NCBI RefSeq assembly: GCF_026241195.1
Contig: NZ_JAPFQO010000015.1
Coordinates: 40,006 to 104,005 of the forward strand
Direction of reading: 5' to 3'
Length of the DNA: 64,000 nt
From: Pontibacter anaerobius
GTDB lineage: Bacteria; Bacteroidota; Bacteroidia; Cytophagales; Hymenobacteraceae
Shown piece after piece: positions 25,900 through 33,919 of the stretch. Both the position numbers and the translations under genes were made by a program. Under the pieces are notes generated by a model. The model worked only from the letters and a program-made list of their open reading frames with translations, did no database searches and was not told where the DNA came from. Position 1 is the stretch's first letter. Each line of letters begins with the position of its first letter.

Positions 25900-27141
25900 T
25901 TAGTCTCTTTTTTCCCCTGCCTGCTCTGTTACATCATACCCACAGACCATAATGCCGTTAATCTGGTGCTGCTCATCGTAGATAGCCTGATAGATAAAAG
26001 TTAGGTGCATCTCCTCCAGCTCCCCTGTGTTATAGCGGTCGAGGTTGACGGATATGCCCTCTGCCACATACTCTTTGCCTGTACTGTATACTTCATCCAG
26101 GATATGTATAAAGCCCTGCTCCCGGAGTTCCGGCAATACTTCCTCCACGGCTTTGCCGAGCAGTTCCTTCTGCGGCAGCAACTGCTTATACTTTTCATTT
26201 ATTAACTCGTAGCGGTGTTCGGGCCCACGCAGGATGCAGAAGAAGACAGGCGCCTTCATAATAAGGCGCTCCAGGGTACGGCGCTCTACTTCGGCTTTTG
26301 TGTAGGCTTTCTGCACCTGATCGGCTAACTCCGACATCTGCTCGTTACTCTCCAGTAACTCCTGCACCAGCTGCTTAGCGTCCTGCACATCCGAGGAGCT
26401 GCCCACCCACAGCAGGGTGTTGCCGTTCTCGTCTTTCATCGGCAGGCTCTTTGTCAGGAACCACCTGTACATGCCATACTTGTTGCGGATGCGAAGCTCT
26501 AGCTGAAACTCTTCCCCTCTCGGGAGGACTTCATTCATCCTCTTCCGGACAAGCTGCAAATCGTCCGGATGAATAGCCTGCTCCCATCCGTTGCCTTGCA
26601 GCGTGTCTTCCACCGGGATGCCGGTATAATCTGCCCAGCGCTTGTTCATGTAGGTAAGCTTGCCCTCCACATCCATCGTAAAGATCAGTTGCGGAACGGC
26701 ATCTGTCAGAAACCGGAACTTCTCCTCGGTCATGGCCTGCTCCCTTCTGGCTTTCTCCCTTTCTGTTACGTCGTGTGTGTTCTGAATGATGTAACGTATC
26801 TGCCCGGCTTCATCCAGCACCGGCGTATGCGAAGCTTCCCAGTACCGCTCACTGTAGCCTCCGCCCTCTTCTGCGGGTTTGGCAATGTCATAGCGGATTA
26901 CATCCAGGTAATCTACCTGCCTGGTCTCAATGGCCTTATCTATGGATAGCTTTACCGGGTTCTCCTCGTAAGGCACCTCGCTATTGGGGAAAGCCTCCAG
27001 CAGGAAATGTTTCCCGAGAATATCCTCACGCCTGCGCCCGGTTGTTTCCAGGTAAGTTTCTGTTGCTGCCAACACATGCATATCAGGTGTCACAATGATG
27101 ATGTTTTCAGGAACGTGGTTGAAGAAATCGAGGGTGTGCAT
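25900..27141 (-). CDS. multi-PAS sensor protein without output domain
   Basis: The 413-residue protein has three PAS-type segments: about 1-130 (HVPENIIIVTPDMHVLAATETYLETTG ... HDVTEREKARRE), about 137-255 (FRFLTDAVPQLIFTMDVEGKLTY ... SSDVQDAKQL) and about 290-405 (APVFFCILRGPEHRYELINEKY ... GYDVTEQAGEKRD), joined by coiled-coil linkers. No HisKA, HATPase, GGDEF or DNA-binding domain is present. It has no signal peptide or membrane segment, so it is a cytoplasmic ligand or redox sensor acting through a partner, possibly the CZB-like protein encoded next. Confidence 0.85.
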   Translation of the reverse strand: MHTLDFFNHVPENIIIVTPDMHVLAATETYLETTGRRREDILGKHFLLEAFPNSEVPYEENPVKLSIDKAIETRQVDYLDVIRYDIAKPAEEGGGYSERYWEASHTPVLDEAGQIRYIIQNTHDVTEREKARREQAMTEEKFRFLTDAVPQLIFTMDVEGKLTYMNKRWADYTGIPVEDTLQGNGWEQAIHPDDLQLVRKRMNEVLPRGEEFQLELRIRNKYGMYRWFLTKSLPMKDENGNTLLWVGSSSDVQDAKQLVQELLESNEQMSELADQVQKAYTKAEVERRTLERLIMKAPVFFCILRGPEHRYELINEKYKQLLPQKELLGKAVEEVLPELREQGFIHILDEVYSTGKEYVAEGISVNLDRYNTGELEEMHLTFIYQAIYDEQHQINGIMVCGYDVTEQAGEKRD

Positions 27142-27355
27142 CTTGATCGGTGAATCGTTTTAAGAATAGACGATGGTACGCAAAGATAGGGTTATACGAA
27201 GGATTCACAACTTATATTGCCTGGCTACAAACAAAAGTTTGTCATTTTATTAGCTAGTGCAGTCTATCTCCCCCGAACACCTGAAAACCATAAGTATAGC
27301 AGAACTTTATACTTGCTATGCTATCGTCTTTCGCGTGGGTGCGTACACAGCAGGT

Positions 27356-28327
27356 ATGGCTACCCCACTTAGGTTTACACTTTTGGTGCTCACCCTGCTG
27401 CTGCCGCTCAACGGCTATACCTGGGGCTTTTTTGCGCACCAGCGCATTAACCGGCTGGCCGTGTTCTCGCTGCCGCCCGAGATGGTGGGCTTCTACAAAA
27501 AGCACATCCGCTACATTACCGAGAATGCCGTGAACCCCGACAAGCGCCGCTACGCCGTGGAGGGCGAGGCCCCGCGCCATTACATTGACCTGGACGTGTA
27601 CGGCGACAGCGCCCTGTATACTTTGCCCCGCTTCTGGCAGCAAGCCGTGGAGATGTACAGCGAGGATACGTTGCAGGCCTACGGCATTGTGCCCTGGCAC
27701 ATTAATCTGATGAAGTTCCAACTCACCCAGGCCTTTAAAGAGCGCAACGCAGACCGCATCCTGCGCCTCTCCACCGAAATGGGCCACTACATTGCCGATG
27801 CCTGCGTGCCGCTGCACACTACCCGGAACTACAACGGCCAGCTAACGGGCCAGCGGGGCATCCACGCTTTCTGGGAAACGCGCCTGCCAGAGCTCTTCTC
27901 CGATAACTACGACTTTTTTGTAGGGCAGGCCAACTACATAGAGCAGCCACAGCTAAGGGCTTGGGACCTGGTAGCCTCCGCTCACACCGCCCTGGACTCA
28001 GTATTATACTTTGAGCGGCAGCTGACGCAGGAGTTTGACGAGGAGAAGAAGTATGGCTTTGAGGTGCGGAACAACCTGACCACCCGCGTTTATTCCCGAA
28101 CCTTTTCGGAGGCCTACAGCAAAAAGCTAAACGGGCAGGTGGAGCGACAGATGCGCCTAGCCATACGCACCGTTGCCAGTTACTGGTACACCGCCTGGGT
28201 TGATGCAGGCCAGCCCGACCTCCGCAAACTGGCTAGCCTCTCCGCCGAAGAGCAGCAGCGCCTGGAAATGGAGCGGAAGGAGTATGAACAGGGCACACAT
28301 AAACCGCGGGAAGAAGGCAATAACTAA
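27356..28327 (+). CDS. zinc-dependent phospholipase C/S1-P1 nuclease-like protein
   Basis: The ATG at 27356 gives a signal peptide (MATPLRFTLLVLTLLLPLNGYTWG) and is preferred to the in-frame GTG 99 bp upstream. The mature N-terminus WGFFAHQRINRLAV begins with the Trp that acts as zinc ligand in the family. Further ligands appear in HYIDLD, GHYIADACVPLHTT and GIHAFWE. These belong to the zinc-dependent phospholipase C/P1 nuclease fold. The protein is probably periplasmic. Its stop overlaps by four bases the stop of the convergent KirBac gene (28324-28327). Confidence 0.82.
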   Translation: MATPLRFTLLVLTLLLPLNGYTWGFFAHQRINRLAVFSLPPEMVGFYKKHIRYITENAVNPDKRRYAVEGEAPRHYIDLDVYGDSALYTLPRFWQQAVEMYSEDTLQAYGIVPWHINLMKFQLTQAFKERNADRILRLSTEMGHYIADACVPLHTTRNYNGQLTGQRGIHAFWETRLPELFSDNYDFFVGQANYIEQPQLRAWDLVASAHTALDSVLYFERQLTQEFDEEKKYGFEVRNNLTTRVYSRTFSEAYSKKLNGQVERQMRLAIRTVASYWYTAWVDAGQPDLRKLASLSAEEQQRLEMERKEYEQGTHKPREEGNN

Positions 28328-29229
28328 TTTATCCGCTCTGTTTCGTGTAACCTGGTCAGGTTAAGTATAATCTCTCCTTCCGCATCGGTATCATAGGCTT
28401 TCTTGAACCGAGCATTCCACAGGATCTCATCGAACGTGTAGGAGAAGCGGGAGTGGATGACCTGGCCAAACGTCTCATCGAAGCCCTTTATTGAGATCAG
28501 CACTTCGGCTCTCCGCTCTTCCAGTTGCTGCTGGCCGATGTTGTAGAGCGGACTGTCCTGGTCTATCTGGTGCGCAAGGGTCCAGTCCAGCGGGAAAAAG
28601 TGCAGCGAAGACTGCTCCAGCTTCAGGTTATAGTAGTGGCGGTCGTAGTGCACGTCCTGCATCATCAGCATAACCCTCGCCTCCATCTCCATCAGCACAT
28701 TGTTGCGCTTGTTAGCAAGCCGAAACTGCAGCCTGTTGACGCCATTACCGGGTGTGATGACCGCATTATTGCTGTACAGGATACGTACGTTGGGTTTGGA
28801 GAAGCGACTGAAGACCACACCGGCAATAATGGCGAAGCCCACCCACCCTAACAGCGACTCCAGCGTTACAACCAGGTTAACGGCCAGCCCCTGCGGCGCC
28901 ATCACCCCGTAGCCCACCGTTGTGAAGGTTTGCACACTAAAGAAGAAAGCGTTTAGGAAAGGATACAGCGAAGGATCAGTGCCTCGTAAGTTCTCCACCC
29001 CGCACCATACATACACAAAGGCAAACAGAAGGTTGATGAGCAGGTAAGTAGCAAGTATAAAAAGTGCCAGGCGCTCTGTAGAAACACGGCTTAGGTACTG
29101 GTAAGTGTCGTACAGGCGCATTTCCCGGCCCCGTTTTACAATATTGAACGAGCCGTCTTTGTTAATGAGGCGCTTAGTTTTGCCCGTGTACTTCCTCCCT
29201 AATCCGAGGTCAATTGTCCGCCCAAACAT
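28324..29229 (-). CDS. inward-rectifier potassium channel (KirBac type)
   Basis: The 301-residue protein has an outer helix (about 54-78), pore helix, selectivity filter TVGYG (104-108) and inner helix (about 120-142). The long cytoplasmic beta-rich domain (RILYSNNAVITP ... LQFRLANKRNN ... SFDETFGQVIHSRFSYTFDEI pattern) is typical of Kir channels. It sits in the inner membrane and conducts K+. Bacterial Kir channels are about 300-330 residues, so this is full length. Confidence 0.94.
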   Translation of the reverse strand: MFGRTIDLGLGRKYTGKTKRLINKDGSFNIVKRGREMRLYDTYQYLSRVSTERLALFILATYLLINLLFAFVYVWCGVENLRGTDPSLYPFLNAFFFSVQTFTTVGYGVMAPQGLAVNLVVTLESLLGWVGFAIIAGVVFSRFSKPNVRILYSNNAVITPGNGVNRLQFRLANKRNNVLMEMEARVMLMMQDVHYDRHYYNLKLEQSSLHFFPLDWTLAHQIDQDSPLYNIGQQQLEERRAEVLISIKGFDETFGQVIHSRFSYTFDEILWNARFKKAYDTDAEGEIILNLTRLHETERIN

Positions 29230-29364
29230 AGTATGGTAGGTTTGTTTCTGATGACATATGAACGTATGGGCAACTCTCAGTGGCTGCCTCGCTGCTAAAG
29301 CTTCGCTATCCGTTCAAATATAAGTATATTGCTGCATTACAAACTATCCATACGTTACTTTAAC

Positions 29365-30939
29365 ATGATCAACCAACATACAACGAAGCAGTTCCGGCTA
29401 GTGCTCCTGTTGCTTTTGGCGCTGCTGGTGCTGCCGCAGGCCCGGGCACAACAAAACACAGCCGCCAGCCTCCAGAAACTGGACGCCTACTACCAAAAAG
29501 CGCTTAAAGAATGGGACGTGCCGGGCATGGCCATCGCCATCGTGAAAAACGACTCTGTGATCTTTGCCAAAGGCTACGGCCTACTCGACAATAAGAAAGG
29601 GGGCCAGGTAGACGCCAACACCCTTTTCGGCATCGCCTCCAACTCAAAAGCCTACACCGCCGCCGCACTGGCTACCTTGGTGGATCAGGGCAAAATAAAA
29701 TGGGACGACAAGGTGAAGAAGTATGTGCCCTACCTGCAGCTTTACGACCCGTTCGTGACGGAGAACCTGACGATAGAGGACCTGCTGAGCCACCGCGTGG
29801 GGTTCAAAACCTTCAGCGGCGATTTGCTCTGGTACAACACCACCTACAGCCGCCCCGAGATCATCGAGCGCATGCGCTACCTGGAGCCCGTGTATAGTTT
29901 CCGCAACGGCTATGGCTACTCTAACCTGATGTTCATAACCGCCGGAGAGGTCATCGAGAAAGTCAGTGGTAAGACCTGGGAGGACTACATCAAAGACACC
30001 TTTTTTCAGCCGCTGGGCATGAACCGCTCCCATACTTCGGTAAACGACCTGAAGGGAGTGCAGAACGTAGCCTCGCCGCACGGCTTCGACGCGAACAAAA
30101 AGCCATACGCCACCACCCTCACCGCCTGGGACAACTGGAACCCGGCCGCAGGTATCTTTACCAGCGTAAACGAGCAGGCCCAGTGGATGCGCCTGCAACT
30201 GAACCGCGGCAAGTATAAAGGCAAAGAGATCTTCAGCGAGGAGGCCAGCCGCAACATGTGGACCATGCACAACCCCTTCCCGGTTTCAAAGCAGGCAGAG
30301 GAGATGGTGCCGTCCACCCATTTTGCAGGCGCGGGCCTGGGCTGGTTCGTGAGCGACTACGAAGGGCGCAAACTGGTTTACCACGGCGGCGGCCACGAAG
30401 GCATGAACAGCCGCACCGTGCTGGTGCCAGAGGAGAACCTGGGCGTAGTGGTACTGACCAACAGCATGAGCAGCATCATGACGCCACTCGCCAACTATAC
30501 CCTCGACCAGTTTCTGGAGGTAAAGAATGGCCGCGACTGGAGCCGGTTTTACCTCGACAGAGCCTCAGAAGCCCGCAAGGCTGAGGCAGAAGCCGCCTCC
30601 AAAGCACCGAAAGAAAAGAAGAAGAAAAAGAGCAAGCCCACCCGCAACCTGGCAGACTACACCGGCACCTACCACAGCCAGTTGTACGGCAACGCCAGGG
30701 TTACTTTAACGGATGGCAAACTGCACCTGCAACTGGAGCCGGCCCCTGCCCTAAACGGTACGCTCAGCTTCTGGGAGCACGATATCTTCAACCTCGACTG
30801 GAAGAATGACTTTGCCCTGCTGCACCCTACCAACGTGCGCTTCCTGACCGGCGCGGACGGAAGTATAAGCCAGATGCGCATCGACTCCGACAACCCTGAC
30901 TTCCACTTCGACGAGCTTGACTTTGAGAAGGTGAAATAG
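29365..30939 (+). CDS. serine hydrolase, class C beta-lactamase family
   Basis: The ATG at 29365 yields a clean signal peptide (MINQHTTKQFRLVLLLLLA... ending ARAQ) and is chosen over the ATG 36 bp upstream. The catalytic SxxK motif is SNSK (Ser92/Lys95 from this start), with YSN in GYGYSNLMF and HGG in VYHGGGHEG. A Lys-rich linker (EKKKKKSKPT) leads to a C-terminal DUF3471-type beta domain. Such proteins are periplasmic peptidases or esterases more often than antibiotic-degrading enzymes. A terminator follows directly. Confidence 0.92.
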   Translation: MINQHTTKQFRLVLLLLLALLVLPQARAQQNTAASLQKLDAYYQKALKEWDVPGMAIAIVKNDSVIFAKGYGLLDNKKGGQVDANTLFGIASNSKAYTAAALATLVDQGKIKWDDKVKKYVPYLQLYDPFVTENLTIEDLLSHRVGFKTFSGDLLWYNTTYSRPEIIERMRYLEPVYSFRNGYGYSNLMFITAGEVIEKVSGKTWEDYIKDTFFQPLGMNRSHTSVNDLKGVQNVASPHGFDANKKPYATTLTAWDNWNPAAGIFTSVNEQAQWMRLQLNRGKYKGKEIFSEEASRNMWTMHNPFPVSKQAEEMVPSTHFAGAGLGWFVSDYEGRKLVYHGGGHEGMNSRTVLVPEENLGVVVLTNSMSSIMTPLANYTLDQFLEVKNGRDWSRFYLDRASEARKAEAEAASKAPKEKKKKKSKPTRNLADYTGTYHSQLYGNARVTLTDGKLHLQLEPAPALNGTLSFWEHDIFNLDWKNDFALLHPTNVRFLTGADGSISQMRIDSDNPDFHFDELDFEKVK

Positions 30940-30960
30940 CAGTAATAGTTATAAAGTATA

Positions 30961-30988
30961 AAGGCCATACTTGCGTATGGCCTTTTTT
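30961..30988. terminator. bidirectional terminator after serine hydrolase gene
   Basis: Arms AAGGCCATAC (30961-30970) and GTATGGCCTT (30975-30984) are followed by TTTT. AAAGTATA precedes the stem. On the minus strand it also ends transcription of the small membrane protein gene at 31006. Confidence 0.88.
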
Positions 30989-31005
30989 CGTTTAGAGGAG
31001 CGTTT

Positions 31006-31104
31006 TTAGTAGCTTACCAGCACGGCAATGGTACCGGCTACCGCAAAGTAAGCGGCTATAATCAGGTAAGCCAGAGATTCCTGGTCTTTGTAAGCATTTT
31101 TCAT
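31006..31104 (-). CDS. 32-residue single-pass membrane miniprotein
   Basis: From the ATG at 31104 a 32-codon frame begins MKNAYKDQESLAY and continues as one hydrophobic helix (LIIAAYFAVAGTIAVLV) ending SY and TAA. It shares the pattern DxxSL-x3-I-x-A-x-YF-x3-G-x-I with the 30-residue frame at 33434-33526, which supports both being real. It is followed on its strand by a terminator. The 173 bp between its start and the upstream acyltransferase stop is AT-rich and holds no gene. Function unknown. Confidence 0.6.
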   Translation of the reverse strand: MKNAYKDQESLAYLIIAAYFAVAGTIAVLVSY

Positions 31105-31277
31105 GATAATGAGCGTAAAATTTTCACATATAAAGTTCAGTTATGAATTTGACTTTATATACTATACGCCTTATCGGCCTCAAATGTTAACTCATAACAT
31201 ATTGATTTTCTAAGTGTTAAGCACTTTAAAAGTGGATTTTTAAAGGATAATTGCTGCTGCAGAAGTTGCAACCCTCT

Positions 31278-32264
31278 CTATCCCCTTTTTTGGCATGGCA
31301 ACAGCCTTAGCAGTACCTGCCGCCGTACCTGCTTCAGCAGCCTGAGTGGCTGTGGCAGCAGGTTGTACTCCCACTCAAAAAAAGGTACCGGCACCGACCC
31401 GAAGCTCTGGTAAAATCCCGCTATACTTTCAATCATGGGACTCTCGAAGTCCAGTATTTGATCTGTGTTGGCGTTCTGCTGGATGATGTGGTCCAGGATG
31501 AGGGTGCGGCCGTTGCGCTTTCTGCCGCTGGCATCGGCCGCATTAAAAATGTAGATGATGTAACCGCCGTAATACAGGAACAGGCCGCCCGCCACTACCC
31601 TGCCAAGTTCATCCAAAGTATAAACCAGCTCTGCCACACTCTTTTCCACACAGGCCGTGTATAACCGGTGCAGCATGTCGTAGGCCGCCTCATCCACCCC
31701 TCCGTATACTTTGTGCTCTATATTTTGCCGGAACAGGCGGATGAGCGGCTCAATGTCCTGGCTTTGGATGAGGCGCAGGTTCTCGCGTCGGGCCTTGTTC
31801 AGGTTATACTTGCGGTCGCGGGTGTAGCCTTTCCAAAGCTGCCCGTACGGCTTGTTAAGGCCCAGGTAGAGCGTGTACAAAGTATGAAATTGCGGATCGG
31901 CCATACGTTGCAGGGAACTTGAGTTGCCGGTGCAAAAGGCATAGCCTGGTGCGTACTTAAAATTTCGCTGCACGATAGCCTGAAACGCCACTGCCTGTTC
32001 CTGTCTCAGCTCCTGCCGCGAATAAATGCCCAGCTGCTGGCAGAACAGCGGCTGCTGTAAGTATAATATTCCGAACTTGCGGCGCACCGGCAACGGCATC
32101 ACGCAAGTGTAAATGCCTCTCTCCTGCTCCACCACCGCCTGCCACCCCGGCGACACCACGTCCAGGTACCACGACAGCGCATACACCTGCCGCTGCCCCG
32201 AGGCTTCCACACAGGCATCCCAGGCGGCTTTGTCGATCTCTTTATGCTGGAGTAGCTGCGGCAC
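31278..32264 (-). CDS. FemAB-like GNAT acyltransferase, paralogue 2
   Basis: The 328-residue protein belongs to the FemAB/BioF2-like (Acetyltransf_6) GNAT group. It has an N-terminal half with WYLDVVSPGWQAVV and GIYTCVMPLPVRRK, a basic YTRDRKYNLNKARRENL segment, and a C-terminal GNAT half with GGLFLYYGGYIIYIFNAAD and LDFESPMIESIAGFYQSFG. No signal peptide. It is a clear paralogue of the gene just upstream (11 bp gap), sharing these motifs in order. Relatives transfer acyl or aminoacyl groups in envelope polymer synthesis; the substrate here is unknown. Confidence 0.82.
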   Translation of the reverse strand: MPQLLQHKEIDKAAWDACVEASGQRQVYALSWYLDVVSPGWQAVVEQERGIYTCVMPLPVRRKFGILYLQQPLFCQQLGIYSRQELRQEQAVAFQAIVQRNFKYAPGYAFCTGNSSSLQRMADPQFHTLYTLYLGLNKPYGQLWKGYTRDRKYNLNKARRENLRLIQSQDIEPLIRLFRQNIEHKVYGGVDEAAYDMLHRLYTACVEKSVAELVYTLDELGRVVAGGLFLYYGGYIIYIFNAADASGRKRNGRTLILDHIIQQNANTDQILDFESPMIESIAGFYQSFGSVPVPFFEWEYNLLPQPLRLLKQVRRQVLLRLLPCQKRG

Positions 32265-32275
32265 GTGTGCGGGGT

Positions 32276-33268
32276 TTATACTTCCTCAGCCACACCAGTC
32301 GAAAAGAAGGTGCGGTATACTTTCATGCGGATATTACGGATGATCTTGACATACAGCGGCAGCGCGTTGTGGCGCAGGGCGAAGTACTTTACCCGGTGTG
32401 CCCCGAAGCTGGCGTAGAAGTGCTCTATCTGCTCAATCATCGGGCTCTCAAAGTCCAGGGTATAGTCGGTGCCCGCGTGCTGCCGGATAATCTCGTCGAG
32501 CACCAGGGTACGGCCGTTGGCCACACGCCCTTCGCTATCTGCGGAGTTAAAGGCATAGCTGATGACGTTGTTATACTTGAAGAACAGGCAGCCGGCGTTC
32601 ACCTCATCGCCGGAGGTAGTATAAATCAGCTGCGCCACGCCCCGCTCCTTCATCACCCCAAACAGATCGCGCAGCATCTGGTATGTATGCTCCGATACAC
32701 CGCCCACTACCTTATGCTCGATATGCTTTTTAAAATGCTGGATCAGCGGTTCAATGTCGTCGCTCTCAAACATGCTCAGGTTAGCACGCTTTGCCCGCTT
32801 AAGGTTCATTTTGCGGTCGCGGGTATAGTTCTTGTAAAGCTCGGGGTATGGCTTGTTTAATTTGAGGTAACGGGTATACCTTGCCACCAGCTCATACGTA
32901 TCCTGCAGCTTCTCCAGGTGAGCTGTGTCGCTCATGTTAAAGCGGTAGCTGTGGATAAACTTATAGTGTTTTAAGGTGCGCTCCAGCATTTGCTCCCGCA
33001 CCCCCTCGCTACTGCGGGCGGTGGTAAAAACACCCAGCTGGTGCGTGTGGTAAGGCTGGCTCAGGTACGGGAAGCCCATTTTAAGTATGCCTGGCAACGG
33101 CATCACCGTTACGTAAGTCCCCTCCTGCTCCTCCACAAATGCCTGCCACCCCGCCGACACCACATCTAAGAACCACGACAGCGCATATACCATGTTATCG
33201 GCAGAGGCCGTAATGCAGGCATCCCACTTGGTCTTGTCTATCTGCTCGTGGCTCAGGAACCGAATCAT
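32276..33268 (-). CDS. FemAB-like GNAT acyltransferase, paralogue 1
   Basis: The 330-residue protein matches its downstream neighbour along the whole length: QIDKTKWDACI, VYALSWFLDVVSAGWQAFVEE, NYTRDRKMNLKRAKRANL, EHKVVGGVSEHTY and TLDFESPMIEQIEHFYASFG. It is first of the tandem pair, so the upstream promoter likely serves both. The duplication is old, since nucleotide identity is no longer obvious. The same FemAB-type function is inferred. Confidence 0.82.
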   Translation of the reverse strand: MIRFLSHEQIDKTKWDACITASADNMVYALSWFLDVVSAGWQAFVEEQEGTYVTVMPLPGILKMGFPYLSQPYHTHQLGVFTTARSSEGVREQMLERTLKHYKFIHSYRFNMSDTAHLEKLQDTYELVARYTRYLKLNKPYPELYKNYTRDRKMNLKRAKRANLSMFESDDIEPLIQHFKKHIEHKVVGGVSEHTYQMLRDLFGVMKERGVAQLIYTTSGDEVNAGCLFFKYNNVISYAFNSADSEGRVANGRTLVLDEIIRQHAGTDYTLDFESPMIEQIEHFYASFGAHRVKYFALRHNALPLYVKIIRNIRMKVYRTFFSTGVAEEV

Positions 33269-33374
33269 ACTTTACAGGACTTTAATACTTCCTGCGCGAG
33301 AACTAGAGGCAGGTTTACGGCAAACTTAATCATTTTTAGCCTGATCCTAATTCTCCGGTTACCCGATAAAAGAA

Positions 33375-33408
33375 AAGGGGCTGCATCCCCATCAGATTGC
33401 AGCCCCTT
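33375..33408 (-). terminator. terminator of miniprotein gene
   Basis: Arms AAGGGGCTGCA (33375-33385) and TGCAGCCCCTT (33398-33408) are followed on the minus strand by TTCTTTTAT. It isolates the 33434 miniprotein gene from the acyltransferase pair. Confidence 0.85.
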
Positions 33409-33433
33409 CTTGTATAGTACTGTGTTGGTAAAC

Positions 33434-33526
33434 TTAAAGTACCATGTGGCTTATAACACCGCCGATAATAAAATAAGTAGCTACGATTACGTTTACCAGA
33501 GAATCATTCAGTACAACTTTTTTCAT
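33434..33526 (-). CDS. 30-residue single-pass membrane miniprotein
   Basis: From the ATG at 33526 the frame reads MKKVVLNDSLVNVIVATYF, continuing IIGGVISHMVL to TAA. It is one hydrophobic helix with a short basic N-terminus. It resembles the 32-residue miniprotein at 31006-31104 in SL, VATYF/IAAYF, G and I positions. A terminator with a poly-T tail begins 26 bp after the stop, so it is a separate short transcript. Function unknown. Confidence 0.6.
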   Translation of the reverse strand: MKKVVLNDSLVNVIVATYFIIGGVISHMVL

Positions 33527-33860
33527 GACTTTGTAATTGTTTAAAGGTTTAGTTTTGATTTTAGGTGAGATGCAAGTTTAAATCCACTACAGTAAAAGCA
33601 TATTGCAATTATCTTTAGAAGACGGTACAAATAAATATCAGATAAATTTAATATGCAAATTATTGTATGTTATTTCTCTCAAGTTACACTTTACCACTAA
33701 CCGGGGTGCTTCAAATACTGCAACTCCTTAATTACCAGACACAAGATTAAAGCAAGTTTTCTTCTCAAATAGTGCAAAAAAAAAATTTGAAAATATTTTA
33801 CAAAAATCCTCTTAAGACACACCACTTCAGGCAGTTACGCCTACAATTTACTAAAAAATA
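33527..33860. other. AT-rich gene-free stretch
   Basis: No gene is visible. The stretch is clearly AT-richer than the surroundings, with an A9 run near 33780 and no AAGTATA. It probably carries the promoter and leader of the miniprotein gene at 33434, but I cannot assign a TAnnTTTG box. Confidence 0.5.
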
Positions 33861-33891
33861 AGCCCCCGCTGCTTTGTTAGCAACGGGGGCT
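33861..33891 (-). terminator. terminator of ettA
   Basis: AGCCCCCG (33861-33868) pairs with CGGGGGCT (33884-33891), with an inner GCT/AGC extension. On the minus strand it is followed by TATTTTTTAG. Confidence 0.85.
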
Positions 33892-33919
33892 CAAAACTGA
33901 ACTTGGTTAAACCTGGTGG

